From contig JAHCLG010000021.1 of assembly GCA_026125385.1 (NCBI GenBank), positions 1-41,565 of the forward strand: DNA of 41,565 bases. The letters run 5' to 3'. Under the pieces are notes generated by a model that had not been told where the DNA came from, did not search any database, and was given only the letters and a program-made list of their open reading frames with translations. Shown in pieces: positions 17,071 through 25,298 of the stretch. The translations under genes were made by a program, and so were the position numbers. Within the stretch, counting starts at the first letter, position 1, and every line of letters starts with the position of its first letter. This DNA is from Legionellales bacterium. GTDB taxonomy: Bacteria > Pseudomonadota > Gammaproteobacteria > JAHCLG01.

Positions 17071-17210
17071 TATAACAGCCTAATTTTGTATATTTATTAT
17101 GAAGTATAGTTGTTATCGCTTGCTTTACCAGGCGGTTAAATTGCCTTATGCTCGGTTTGTTGCTAATATCCCGTTTTTATGTATTCTATAATCTAGTTAA
17201 GGGCGATAGC

Positions 17211-18857
17211 GTGGTGAATGAGCCAGAAAACTCCATCAATATCGATAGTGTCGAAGCAGAATTACAAGATTGGAAATCCATTCTTGATGCAGAAATTCGC
17301 GCGCAACGCATATTAGAATTTTTTCCCAAATTAGTTGAACGCAGTGATGATATTTTTTGGGTGCGTACCCCCGATTTATTACAACAAATCTATGTCAGTC
17401 CGGCATTTGAAAAAATATTTCAAGAAAAATGTGCCGATCTCTACCAAAATCCAGCCATCCTTGCCGAAAAAATTTTACCAGAAGATGCTGAAAAAATGTT
17501 TAATCAGCAGGTCGAAAAATTTATTCCTCAACATTTTCAGCGCAATGAACGATTTACCAATGATTATCGCATTTGTTTAAAGGACGGAGAAATTCGTTGG
17601 TTACGGGATTATAGTTTTCCGATTCAAAATGACGCGGGTAAATGCTTGGCAATTGCCGGAATTTGTCGTGATGTCACTGAAGAAAAATTACGCGAACACG
17701 AATTACAAGAGGCAAGAATGCGAGCCGAGGCTGCCAATATTGCTAAGGCAGAATTTTTAGCGACCATGAGTCATGAACTTCGCACACCTTTAAATATTAT
17801 TTTAGGTATGGCAGATTTATTAAGCAACGATGAAATTACCCCAGAACAACAATTGCGTGCCAAGCATATTTATCGCGCCGGTAAAAATTTATTAACACTT
17901 ATTAACGATGTCTTAGATTTTTCACGCCTCGAAGCCGGACGAATTCAATTTGAAAATTCGCAGTTCGATGTCTCGGGATTAATCGAAGATTTAATTGAAA
18001 GTTTTCAGGAGGCTAAAACCTCTGAACATCTTGAATTATCAGCTGAGCTTGATCCAGGCTTGCCAAAATTGGTCTATGGAGATGAAAATCGCGTCCGCCA
18101 AATTATTATTAACCTTCTCAGTAATGCCTTAAAATTTACTGAGCAAGGTTTTGTAAAAATTCGTGCGCGAGCAGAAAATTGCAATGAAAACAGCGTGACC
18201 GTGGTGTTTGAAGTGATAGACAGTGGGATCGGCATTCCTGAAATATCTCAGGACACTATTTTTGAGCGGTTTCATAAGCTCGATCAAAAACTGCAAAAAC
18301 GCTATAATGGCGCGGGTTTAGGATTAGCAATTACCAAACAATTAGTGGAAAAAATGCAAGGAACGATTAGCGTCACGAGTCAAGTACACGTAGGTTCTAC
18401 TTTTTCGGTACGCCTACCATTTGCACTTAATCCAATTCGTCAACGTTTTGGCCAGCCAGAAAATTTAATGGCGAAAATTCCCTTAAATTTACGAATTTTA
18501 TTGGTTGAGGATGATGTCTTAAACCAGGAAATTATGTTGAGTTTGCTAAAGCCTTGCCAAGCAAAAATTGATTTTGCGCTCACAGGAGAATTAGCTTTAG
18601 AAATGCTAAAAAATCCTTATGATTTAATTTTACTCGATATTGATTTACCGGGAATAAGTGGGCTTGAAGTCTGCAAACGCTTCCGTAACTTGCAAGTAGC
18701 GCACCGAGAAATACCAGTTATTGCGGTCACGGCACATATTTTACCTGATGATCGTGAGCTTTATCGGGAGGCCGGAATTAATGAAATCGTCGCTAAGCCG
18801 ATTATTAAAGAAAATTTATTCATGACTATTTTACATTGTGTCACAAATATTAATTGA
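17211..18857 (+). CDS. Hybrid sensor histidine kinase, PAS-HisKA-HATPase-REC
   Basis: Sensor kinase of 548 residues from the GTG at 17211, which has AAGGG 7 bases upstream. An in-frame ATG at 17148 would add 21 mostly hydrophobic residues but has no ribosome-binding site. Without it the protein has no membrane segment and is probably cytosolic. Domains in order: a PAS domain (about residues 30-165, ending GICRDVTEEK), a HisKA domain with the H-box FLATMSHELRTPLN, a HATPase domain with NLLSNALKF, DSGIGIPE and GAGLGLAITK, and a receiver domain (LLVEDDVLNQ, phosphoacceptor in LLDIDLPG, AVTAH, KPI). It is followed after 9 bases by an IHF-like gene and then by a response regulator, forming one signalling operon. 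Confidence 0.94.
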   Translation: MVNEPENSINIDSVEAELQDWKSILDAEIRAQRILEFFPKLVERSDDIFWVRTPDLLQQIYVSPAFEKIFQEKCADLYQNPAILAEKILPEDAEKMFNQQVEKFIPQHFQRNERFTNDYRICLKDGEIRWLRDYSFPIQNDAGKCLAIAGICRDVTEEKLREHELQEARMRAEAANIAKAEFLATMSHELRTPLNIILGMADLLSNDEITPEQQLRAKHIYRAGKNLLTLINDVLDFSRLEAGRIQFENSQFDVSGLIEDLIESFQEAKTSEHLELSAELDPGLPKLVYGDENRVRQIIINLLSNALKFTEQGFVKIRARAENCNENSVTVVFEVIDSGIGIPEISQDTIFERFHKLDQKLQKRYNGAGLGLAITKQLVEKMQGTISVTSQVHVGSTFSVRLPFALNPIRQRFGQPENLMAKIPLNLRILLVEDDVLNQEIMLSLLKPCQAKIDFALTGELALEMLKNPYDLILLDIDLPGISGLEVCKRFRNLQVAHREIPVIAVTAHILPDDRELYREAGINEIVAKPIIKENLFMTILHCVTNIN

Positions 18858-18866
18858 GGTAGAGAA

Positions 18867-19181
18867 ATGACAATCACCAAAGCAGATATTGCTAAATATT
18901 TATCAGAGCAAATGAACATTCCGCAAATTGAAGCAAAAGAATATATTGAGATTTTTCTCGATGAAATCAAATCGGTGCTAGAGCAGGGCGATAGCGTGAA
19001 ATTACCAGGATTTGGTACCTTCGAGGTTCGTCATAAAAAATCGCGTATCGGTGGCAATTTGCGCGCGGGTGAAACTACCATCGTGAAAGCACGGAGTATT
19101 GTTTCATTTAAAGCCGGAAAAAATTTAAAAGCAAAACCCGTTTCTGAGGACGTGGATCACTCTGAAGTTACTTCTGCTTAA
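18867..19181 (+). CDS. IHF alpha/HU-family DNA-binding protein inside the kinase operon
   Basis: A 104-residue HU/IHF-fold protein. Its first half (MTITKADIAKYLSEQMNI...) and VKLPGFGTFEVRHKKSRIGGN resemble IhfA. The DNA-intercalating tip, normally RNPxTGE, reads GGNLRAGETT, so the key proline is replaced by leucine. The C-terminal tail is acidic (SEDVDHSEVTSA). It sits 9 bases after the hybrid kinase and shares the TAATG stop/start overlap with the response regulator, which is not the usual pheT-linked ihfA location. It may be a specialised paralog that bends DNA less sharply, or lacks kinking, and serves this operon (inference). Confidence 0.85.
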   Translation: MTITKADIAKYLSEQMNIPQIEAKEYIEIFLDEIKSVLEQGDSVKLPGFGTFEVRHKKSRIGGNLRAGETTIVKARSIVSFKAGKNLKAKPVSEDVDHSEVTSA

Positions 19182-20086
19182 TGAATCCGCATTCTAAGAT
19201 ATTAATTGTCGATGATGACGCGCTTATGCGTGAGTTACTCTGCGACTATTTGCAAAATGCCGGCTACTCGGCATTAACTGCCGCTTGCATTGAAGAAGGT
19301 TGGCAAATTATTCTCAACCAGCCGCAGCAAATTTCCACCCTTCTACTCGATCGCATGTTACCGGATGGCGATGGCTTATCCTTATTAAAACGTGTGCGCG
19401 AAATTCCTACTCTGGCAGGATTACCGATTATCACCATTTCAGCGGTGGGGGAAGCGGAACGCATTCGCGAAGGATTACAAGCCGGCACCTATTACTACCT
19501 AACCAAACCCGTCAATTCAGAAGTGCTCATCACGCTCATTCAAACGGCGCAACAAGATTGGCAAGATTATCAAAGCTTGCATCATGAAATTGCTAATCGT
19601 GCGGGTAGCATGCTTTTACTCGATAAAGCGCAATATCGTTTTAAAACCTTAGCAGAATCGCGGATGTTAGCGGTGAGTTTATCCAGTGCTTGCCCCCATC
19701 CTAATGATGTTGTTATCGGCTTATCGGATTTATTATTAAATGCCATTGAGCATGGTAATTTAGGCATTACCTATCGCGAAAAAACCAAATTATTAAAAGC
19801 CAATACCTGGCAACAAGAAATTGAACATCGACTTCAACTGCCCGAAAATCAAGATAAATGGGTCACGGTTATTTTTCAACGCGATGAAAAAGTCATTACT
19901 ATCACTATTATTGATCAAGGTGTGGGGTTTGATTGGGAACCTTATTTAGACATGACCACCTCGCGCGCGGCGCACAGTCATGGTCGTGGAATTGCATTGG
20001 CAAATCAATTAAGTTTTGATGAATTAATTTATTTAGAACCTGGAAATTCGGTTATTGGGAAAATTTTTCTTACAGAAGATGAATAA
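19181..20086 (+). CDS. Response regulator with receiver and RsbW-like ATPase domains
   Basis: A 301-residue protein. The receiver domain (1-125) has the acidic pocket VDDDALMRE, the phosphoacceptor Asp in LLLDRMLPDGDG and the Lys in YLTKPV. The C-terminal part is a HATPase of the serine-kinase/anti-sigma type (about 150-300) with the N-box NAIEHGNLG, the G1 box DQGVGFDW and HGRGIALAN. There is no DNA-binding domain, so output probably runs through the ATPase, for example partner switching or phosphorylation of an anti-sigma antagonist. The probable upstream kinase is encoded two genes earlier in the same operon. Confidence 0.9.
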   Translation: MNPHSKILIVDDDALMRELLCDYLQNAGYSALTAACIEEGWQIILNQPQQISTLLLDRMLPDGDGLSLLKRVREIPTLAGLPIITISAVGEAERIREGLQAGTYYYLTKPVNSEVLITLIQTAQQDWQDYQSLHHEIANRAGSMLLLDKAQYRFKTLAESRMLAVSLSSACPHPNDVVIGLSDLLLNAIEHGNLGITYREKTKLLKANTWQQEIEHRLQLPENQDKWVTVIFQRDEKVITITIIDQGVGFDWEPYLDMTTSRAAHSHGRGIALANQLSFDELIYLEPGNSVIGKIFLTEDE

Positions 20087-20091
20087 TTATT

Positions 20092-20685
20092 ATGTTAACA
20101 GACGTATTTCAACAAGCCAACCAATTAGTTACCGACATCCAAATTCATTTACCGATCACTTTAAATTTACTGGCATTAATGTGGGGTATGCATCTTATTA
20201 ATTTCGCCTTGGGTTATCGACTGACAATTTTAGGAATTTATCCGCGTCATATTGTGGGTTTAATCGGAATTATTTTTGCACCTTTTCTACACGCTAATTT
20301 TAATCATATCTTTTTTAATTCGATTCCCTTATTTGTGTTAGCAAACCTAGTTCTCTTGAGTGGAGTAACATCATTTATCGTCGTAAGTCTGATCATTATT
20401 TTTTGCAGTGGATTTATGGTCTGGCTTGTCGGTAGAAAAGCGTTGCATGTCGGCGCCAGTGCTTTAGTGATGGGTTATTGGGGATATTTATTAATGAACG
20501 CTATTCATCAAAGTACCATAGTGACTATTTTATTAGGTTTTGTCAGTATTTTTTATTTCGGTAGTTTATTAGCGTATTTATTGCCCGCGGGTAAAGGTGA
20601 ATCCTGGGAAGGTCATGTGGCGGGATTTGTGGCAGGCATCATTGCCGTTTATTTAACGCCGTGGGCAATGCAATATTATTTATGA
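20092..20685 (+). CDS. Rhomboid-family intramembrane serine protease
   Basis: A polytopic membrane protein of 197 residues with about six hydrophobic segments. Rhomboid motifs are HANFNHIFFNS (second segment, oxyanion Asn/His), HVGASALVMG with the catalytic Ser, and EGHVAGFVAG with the catalytic His. The usual GxSG is GASA here, so the residue after the catalytic Ser is Ala instead of Gly; activity is probable but not certain. Rhomboids cut transmembrane helices of substrate proteins in the inner membrane. It starts 5 bases after the response regulator and may be in the same transcript, but its Shine-Dalgarno is weak. Confidence 0.85.
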   Translation: MLTDVFQQANQLVTDIQIHLPITLNLLALMWGMHLINFALGYRLTILGIYPRHIVGLIGIIFAPFLHANFNHIFFNSIPLFVLANLVLLSGVTSFIVVSLIIIFCSGFMVWLVGRKALHVGASALVMGYWGYLLMNAIHQSTIVTILLGFVSIFYFGSLLAYLLPAGKGESWEGHVAGFVAGIIAVYLTPWAMQYYL

Positions 20686-20730
20686 TAATCTTAGTAATTC
20701 CATCTCTTTCACTTTTTTCTAGGTGTTATC

Positions 20731-21378
20731 ATGTTCAGGAATGCGGATAATTTTGCAGGTTTTTTAGCGGCTGCCATGCTTTTTTTTACGCTCAACACCT
20801 TGGCTGCAACTTTTGTAGCAATGCCAATCCCGCCCCAGATTAAACAACAAATGATTGGCAGTACCTGGCACCCAGGTTGTCCATTAAATATTAATCAATT
20901 AAGCTTATTACGCTTGAGTTATTGGGGATTTGATAAGCAGTCGCATGAGGGCACATTAATTATTAATCACCATTTAGCCCCACAAGTTCTCGCTATATTT
21001 CGCGAGTTATATCTGCAACATTTTCCCATTGAGAGTATGCAATTAATTGAAGACTACCAAGGAAAAGAGCGTCTACAATTAGAAAAAATCAATACCACGG
21101 GATTTAATTGTCGAAAAATGGTGAGTAACGGTAAACAATATTCTTTACACAGTTATGGTATCGCGATTGATTTAAATCCCTGGCAAAATCCCTATGTTGC
21201 AAAAAATTCCGTGATCCCTCAAGGGTCTGATGCTTATCGCGATCGTCAATCATTACGGCCAGGGATGATTAATAAAAATAGTTTAGTATATGCAATTTTT
21301 TCGCGACACGGTTGGCAATGGGGCGGGGATTGGAAAAACGTTAAAGATTACATGCATTTTGAACGCAGAAATTTTTAA
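20731..21378 (+). CDS. Secreted M15-family peptidoglycan peptidase
   Basis: A 215-residue protein with an N-terminal hydrophobic signal (about residues 8-27, ending LNTLAA), so it is exported to the periplasm. The catalytic region has SLHSYGIAIDLNPWQNPY, with the zinc-binding His and Asp, and GWQWGGDWKNVKDYMHFE, with the second His. This is the pattern of peptidase M15_4 / VanY and L-Ala-D-Glu endopeptidases, which cut stem peptides of the cell wall. The exact bond cannot be read. Its gene starts 45 bases after the rhomboid gene. A following 377-base gap with its own promoter separates it from the histone-like gene. Confidence 0.87.
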   Translation: MFRNADNFAGFLAAAMLFFTLNTLAATFVAMPIPPQIKQQMIGSTWHPGCPLNINQLSLLRLSYWGFDKQSHEGTLIINHHLAPQVLAIFRELYLQHFPIESMQLIEDYQGKERLQLEKINTTGFNCRKMVSNGKQYSLHSYGIAIDLNPWQNPYVAKNSVIPQGSDAYRDRQSLRPGMINKNSLVYAIFSRHGWQWGGDWKNVKDYMHFERRNF

Positions 21379-21755
21379 GTGCTATTCTTCGCGCTTTAAT
21401 GTTGCCTTTTTTATCTAGCGCAAGCTACGAAAGCTTGTCTTCATGCTACATTATTTCGATTCTTTACCTCGGTATATCACTTATCATCGAATTGTTTTGC
21501 GCTTAGATTTTTTTAGAGGAAAAATCATGATATTTTTATTCTCGTCTGCACAGGATTTTAAATTTTTATAGATCGATTTTATCGATCATGGTTAATTTCT
21601 TACAAATAAAGTAGTCAATTTTCTAAATTTTAGATTCTAAAAGTGCCTTTAACAGAAAAAACAGCAAAAATAAATAAAATTTAAAAATATTTTTTCTAAT
21701 TTATAAATTATCTGATATAATCAAAATGCTAAATTAATATTCAGGAGAAATTGAC
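21379..21755. other. Intergenic region upstream of the histone-like gene
   Basis: 377 AT-rich bases. A 14-codon frame (21527-21571) with a fair Shine-Dalgarno AGAGGA could encode a leader peptide MIFLFSSAQDFKFL, but it is too short to call. Right after it, GATCGAT-TTT-ATCGATC (21571-21587) forms a 7-bp hairpin. The promoter of the next gene is listed separately. Nothing else is recognisable. Confidence 0.4.
21713..21721 (+). promoter_or_regulatory. Extended -10 promoter of the histone H1-like gene
   Basis: TGATATAAT is a perfect extended -10 box (TGnTATAAT). The -35 region 17 bases upstream (TTTCTA) is weak, which is usual for extended -10 promoters. The inferred leader is about 28 bases. 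Confidence 0.6.
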
Positions 21756-22037
21756 ATGTCAAAGGCACTATTAGCTGCAAAGCAAAGAGTGAAAAAGCTT
21801 AAGCAAAAGTTGGATGCTGCTGAAAAGCAAGTCACCACTTTAGAAAGCAAAGAAACTTCTAAAGCTGCGAAAAAAACGAGTGGTAAAACCAAAGTTGCTA
21901 AAAAAGCAACTCGTGGTAGAAAACCAGGCGTTAAAAAAGCCGCTGGCAAAAAAACTGCCGTTAAAAAAGTGGCTAAGAAAGCAGGTGTAAAAAAAGCGGC
22001 TGGAAAAGGACGTGGTCGCCCACGTAAAGCTGCTTAA
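21756..22037 (+). CDS. Histone H1-like nucleoid protein, Lys/Ala-rich
   Basis: A very basic 93-residue protein. The N-terminal third (ALLAAKQRVKKLKQKLDAAEKQV) is a short coiled coil. The rest is low-complexity KKAAGKK / KKVAKKAG repeats like the C-terminal tail of histone H1 and bacterial AlgP or HctB-type proteins, and it ends in an AT-hook-like GRGRPRKAA. It probably coats or condenses DNA; in intracellular relatives such proteins compact the nucleoid in the infectious form (family knowledge, not shown here). A good AGGAG lies 8 bases before the ATG, with its own promoter and terminator, so it forms a single-gene unit that looks well expressed. Confidence 0.88.
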   Translation: MSKALLAAKQRVKKLKQKLDAAEKQVTTLESKETSKAAKKTSGKTKVAKKATRGRKPGVKKAAGKKTAVKKVAKKAGVKKAAGKGRGRPRKAA

Positions 22038-22082
22038 GACTGAACACTGCTTAATCGTAGTAAGTTAGTCACTAGTACATCG

Positions 22083-22122
22083 ATTGCCGAATATTGTAAA
22101 AAATGTTCGGCAATTTTCTTTT
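22083..22122 (+). terminator. Rho-independent terminator after the histone H1-like gene
   Basis: ATTGCCGAATATT (22083-22095) pairs with AATGTTCGGCAAT (22102-22114) with one mismatch around a 6-base loop, followed by the T-rich run TTTTCTTTT. It starts 46 bases after the stop codon. Confidence 0.85.
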
Positions 22123-22485
22123 GGGCTTACCTTGCGCGCGAGGAAAGCAAAAGCCTACCCACAGTAAGTACCTTATTCTCTCTTTGCGATCGTTATCTTT
22201 AATTGGATTTTAGGCTTTGTGGTCGAGCTAAAGCTAAGGCAACTTTTCCTCTTTGATAATGTTATCTGGAAACGTATTTGCCTGTCGTTAATGAAGTTTT
22301 TTAAATGAGTAGTCAGTGAGTGGCGATAAAATCTCATCAGTACACTAAGTGGCAAAGGATTTCAGGCACGATTGTCGGGAGCAGCCTCAACGATTTTAAT
22401 CGGCTGCTTTCAAATAAGAAAAACAGAGCAAAAAACAATTTTTTTAGTCAAGAGTTAAACCCACTTAAATCCTTCCAGTCACAAA
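22123..22485. other. Gene-free stretch with one nested hairpin
   Basis: No credible coding frame on either strand. AGCAGCC (22380-22386) pairs with GGCTGCT (22402-22408), enclosing a smaller CGATT/AATCG stem. It lies about 80 bases past the stop of the minus-strand membrane protein gene and may help end its transcript, but no T-run follows on that strand. Confidence 0.35.
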
Positions 22486-24246
22486 TTAAGCAGCAGCCGC
22501 AGGTGTTGTGCGGTGCAATTGGAATTCTTCTGAGAAGTAATCGGTTAACTCGCGTTCTTCACCAAAAATGTTGTTTAAACGTTGGAGGAAGGTGTCTGTT
22601 TTGTTGGTATTTGAGTCATTCTCATTAGCAGGCGCTGCATCATCATGACAGAATTTATCCACATATGCCGCCACTTCGTATAATCGCGTTTGTACTTGGC
22701 TGATGTTGCGGAAGAAAGATTGGAAGGTGTTGCTAGGAATATTGTTATTTTCAATTTCAGCTAATATTGCTGATAATTCACTACGACTCATATTTGCATT
22801 AGGCAGAATACCATCATCATTTACCAAAACTTTTTTTAACCTGCGTAAAAAGCTATGTTTATTTCTACGTTTTTCCTTTTCATTAAAAAACGTTGGAGTT
22901 GTAGTCTTATCATTAACATAAGGTTGCAATTTTTCCATATCATTATTGATTTTAGTGATCAAATCATTTTTTAAGCTATCCTGTTTTAAAGTAGTTCCTT
23001 TAGTTAGACTAGGAACTTGAAAATAACGCTTAAAACACGAGAGTTTAGCTGGAGCTTGTGGATTTTGTTGATCCGCTGAACTAGCTGAACTAGCTGAACT
23101 AGCTGAACTAGCTGAAGTAGATGAGCTAGCTGAAGTAGGTGAGCTAGCTGAAGTAGGTGAGCTAGCTGAAGTAGATGGACTAGATGAAGGAGATAAACTA
23201 GCTGGATTATCTGAACTATGATTATCTACATCCACATCCTTCTTACACGTAAATTTTCTCCACAAGGACAACAACACATCTCGCAATACAAACTTTTTTT
23301 CATATCGAAAATCACTGGCATGATGATTCATGCTATTGTGTACGTTATTCTCATGCTCTCTTTTACGATCTTCTTCTATTGATACATTTGCATTTTGATT
23401 CTGCATAATATGATCTTGAGTGACCTGATTTACCAAAGTGTCTTTTGGAGATTGAGCTGGAGAATTTTCGCTTAAATTATTACCCGGTGTTAATGGTTTA
23501 ATTGCAGCATTTTTTACCTTCTCCTCCTTATATTTCCTATATTTCCTCCACAATGGCACTATCACACCCATTACCACAAACGTGATAATACTCACTGTTG
23601 AAAGCACGATTAATGCCGCAGGGCCAGTCACGGGGTTTATCATCAGTAAACCTACTCCAAGCACAGCTACCGTTAATACTAGGGATTGCTTGGTTTTTTC
23701 GAGCGTGCGTTCTTTATAAAAAGCTTCTAACTTCGAACCTTTAGGTGCGCGCCAATAACGGTATAGATTGGAAAACATCATGAAAATATTACGCGCAGCA
23801 TCAATACATAATGCGGTCATAAAAAAGATAGGTGTTAATGGTGATAATGCTACAAATGAAATGCCAATAGCCCCGGCGATAAAGCCAAATTTTAAAACGG
23901 CAGCGGTTAAGCCTAAAACAGCACCTAGGTTTTTATTTTTTTTCAAGTAAAAATAGCGCATTTCAATGGCCAGGATCGCAACTTCAATAATACCCGCGGT
24001 GAGAAAGAAACCTTTACCAATCAAGCCATGATGAAAAGTATCTAAATCGTATTCGTATTTATCAAAGAGAGATTTCTTTATTCCTTCAAATAGAAATTTG
24101 GTGAAAATCGCGGTGAAAATGGTCGATAATACTATTTCCATATTGGTTGTAAATTTCATCCACAACCAGGCCAGTGCGCGAAAAAACCGATTATTGTTTT
24201 CTTTTTCATTATTTTGTATTGTTGTAGAGTTTGTATTTTCTGACAT
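22486..24246 (-). CDS. Unrecognised multi-pass membrane protein with Ser-rich repeat tail
   Basis: 586 residues of unknown family. The first 250 residues hold about six hydrophobic segments (for example VLSTIFTAIFTKFLF, GFFLTAGIIEVAILAI, GAVLGLTAAVLKFGFIAGAIGISFVAL and SLVLTVAVLGVGLLMI). The remaining half is hydrophilic and charged. It contains a Ser/Ala/Thr/Pro repeat, (SAS)n and SPTSAS, at about residues 355-390, and ends with a helical region and FQLHRTTPAAAA. The N-terminus is Asn-rich (MSENTNSTTIQNNEKENNN). GGGAA lies 7 bases before the ATG. The mix of membrane domain and low-complexity cytosolic part is common among secreted effectors of Legionellales, but that is only a guess. It stands alone, with no operon partners. 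Confidence 0.75.
   Translation of the reverse strand: MSENTNSTTIQNNEKENNNRFFRALAWLWMKFTTNMEIVLSTIFTAIFTKFLFEGIKKSLFDKYEYDLDTFHHGLIGKGFFLTAGIIEVAILAIEMRYFYLKKNKNLGAVLGLTAAVLKFGFIAGAIGISFVALSPLTPIFFMTALCIDAARNIFMMFSNLYRYWRAPKGSKLEAFYKERTLEKTKQSLVLTVAVLGVGLLMINPVTGPAALIVLSTVSIITFVVMGVIVPLWRKYRKYKEEKVKNAAIKPLTPGNNLSENSPAQSPKDTLVNQVTQDHIMQNQNANVSIEEDRKREHENNVHNSMNHHASDFRYEKKFVLRDVLLSLWRKFTCKKDVDVDNHSSDNPASLSPSSSPSTSASSPTSASSPTSASSSTSASSASSASSASSADQQNPQAPAKLSCFKRYFQVPSLTKGTTLKQDSLKNDLITKINNDMEKLQPYVNDKTTTPTFFNEKEKRRNKHSFLRRLKKVLVNDDGILPNANMSRSELSAILAEIENNNIPSNTFQSFFRNISQVQTRLYEVAAYVDKFCHDDAAPANENDSNTNKTDTFLQRLNNIFGEERELTDYFSEEFQLHRTTPAAAA
23075..23182. repeat. Minisatellite of 9-base units (about 12 copies) inside the membrane protein gene
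   Basis: Plus-strand units run GCTGAACTA x4, then GCTGAAGTA alternating with GATGAGCTA or GGTGAGCTA, and end in GATGGACTA. Units are in frame with the gene and encode the Ser-Ala-Ser / Ser-Pro-Thr repeat. Copy number could vary between strains by slippage without breaking the frame. Confidence 0.9.
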
Positions 24247-24401
24247 GATTCAATTCCCGATTTAATCGTTAACTGCTGGCGGAGGAGCTAAACAGTATTG
24301 ATACTTAGTACTTAATGTACACTAAAGACCTTGTGTTGTGAAATTACCCTTTCTTATCGAGGCCATAAGTGGCTCTTATGTGGCGGGGTTGGAGCGCAGC
24401 C

Positions 24402-24552
24402 GTAGCCTGGAACGGAGCGTCGCCTGGAACGGAGCGAGCCGTAGCCTGGAACGAAGCGCAGCGAAGATCCAGGATCCAGAGCTTCTTTAAAACTCCGATC
24501 CTGGATCTCCGCTGCGCTTCGTTCCAGGCTACCTTAGCGCTCCGATCCAGAC
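24402..24552. repeat. Large dispersed palindromic element, intact copy
   Basis: Arms of 36 bases (24441-24476 and 24497-24532) are inverted copies with a single mismatch around a 20-base loop. The left arm begins GTAGCCTGGAACGAAGCGCA and ends AGATCCAGGATC. Two shorter left-arm heads (starting 24402 and near 24420) lie in tandem just before it. A related, decayed copy ends the window at 41406-41565. It lies between two minus-strand genes. The sequence resembles the AGCGCAGCG-type repeats common between genes in many bacteria. Confidence 0.88.
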
Positions 24553-24563
24553 TTGAGATCTTC

Positions 24564-25238
24564 TTAATGCGAATTAACCGCGTGAGTTTGTGTGGGTAAA
24601 TAATCGATGCGGGCTTGCACCATAACGCCTAAATCGCGGTATTTTTTATCGAGTAATGTCACTGAAAAATCGCTATTTAATGGCTTAAGATAAGTATCTT
24701 CACCATCGATTAAAATTTGTTTGAAAGTGGCTTGTTTGTGGCCTTCGATATGAACCACGGCGTAGTCGCGATCTTTAGGTTTATAAGCCGGATCGATAAC
24801 AATCAGCGTACCTTCTGGAAAACGTGGCAACATGGTGGAATCTTTAACGACTAAGGCAAATGCATTATCGCTCACGCTTAAATCGGTGGGGACATGTTGG
24901 GTGATTTCTTCGTCGGCTACTTTAGGCCATTGCGCAGCTTGCTCCCAGTTCAGCAAAGGGACTTGCACCCAGGCGCGAACGGTTTGAGCATAGGAGCCTT
25001 CGACTAAACCCTTGGGTAATGGTTCATCACCGATAAGTTGATTAATAGAAAGATTAAAATAAAGTGCGACGGGGCGGAGGGTTTCAATTTTAGGATTGCT
25101 GGTTTCGCCAGAGACCATGCGGTGAATAACGGGTTGGCCAATGCCCGTTTGACGCGACAGTTCAGATTCGGATAAGCGGCGGCTTTTCATTAATGCTCTG
25201 AGCACAGTGCTTAAATTGGATGTGTTTTGTGTAGTCAT
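24564..25238 (-). CDS. Phage-type repressor, XRE HTH plus S24 (LexA/CI-like) domain, catalytic site altered
   Basis: A 224-residue repressor. The N-terminal HTH (about 8-65) is LMKSRRLSESELSRQTGIGQPVIHRMVSG. The C-terminal S24 domain (about 90-215) has FPEGTLIVIDP, the catalytic Lys in TFKQI and YLKPLN. Where the family has the nucleophile Ser before Met (GDSM or DxSM), this protein reads KDSTM, so Thr takes the catalytic position. The usual Ala-Gly cleavage site (for example SAGQW in P22 C2) reads QAAQW. Both changes suggest that RecA-stimulated self-cleavage is impaired. It is divergent from a small HTH protein, with candidate operators between them, like a repressor/cro switch, yet no other phage genes are nearby. 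Confidence 0.88.
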   Translation of the reverse strand: MTTQNTSNLSTVLRALMKSRRLSESELSRQTGIGQPVIHRMVSGETSNPKIETLRPVALYFNLSINQLIGDEPLPKGLVEGSYAQTVRAWVQVPLLNWEQAAQWPKVADEEITQHVPTDLSVSDNAFALVVKDSTMLPRFPEGTLIVIDPAYKPKDRDYAVVHIEGHKQATFKQILIDGEDTYLKPLNSDFSVTLLDKKYRDLGVMVQARIDYLPTQTHAVNSH

Positions 25239-25270
25239 AACGTTCTCTCTGTGTGTGATTAATTTACGCC

Positions 25271-25298
25271 ATTATATCATTTATATTATGTAAGTAAA
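25271..25298 (-). promoter_or_regulatory. Promoter of the S24 repressor gene
   Basis: On the minus strand TTTACT (25298-25293), a 16-base spacer and TATAAT (25276-25271), preceded by TGA to give an extended -10 (TGATATAAT). Direct copies of ATCATTTAT at 25276-25284 and 25300-25308 flank it and may be operator half-sites for autorepression. Confidence 0.6.

Noticed and set aside
17148-17210. ATG start 63 bases earlier for the hybrid histidine kinase
   Set aside because: No ribosome-binding site precedes it, while AAGGG lies 7 bases before the GTG at 17211. The extra residues are hydrophobic, so the choice decides whether a membrane anchor is predicted.
21527-21571. 14-codon leader peptide with a Shine-Dalgarno upstream of the histone-like gene
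   Set aside because: Too short, ordinary composition, and it lies upstream of the likely promoter of that gene.
23075-23182. CRISPR array
   Set aside because: Units are 9 bases, contiguous and in frame with a gene; there are no spacers.
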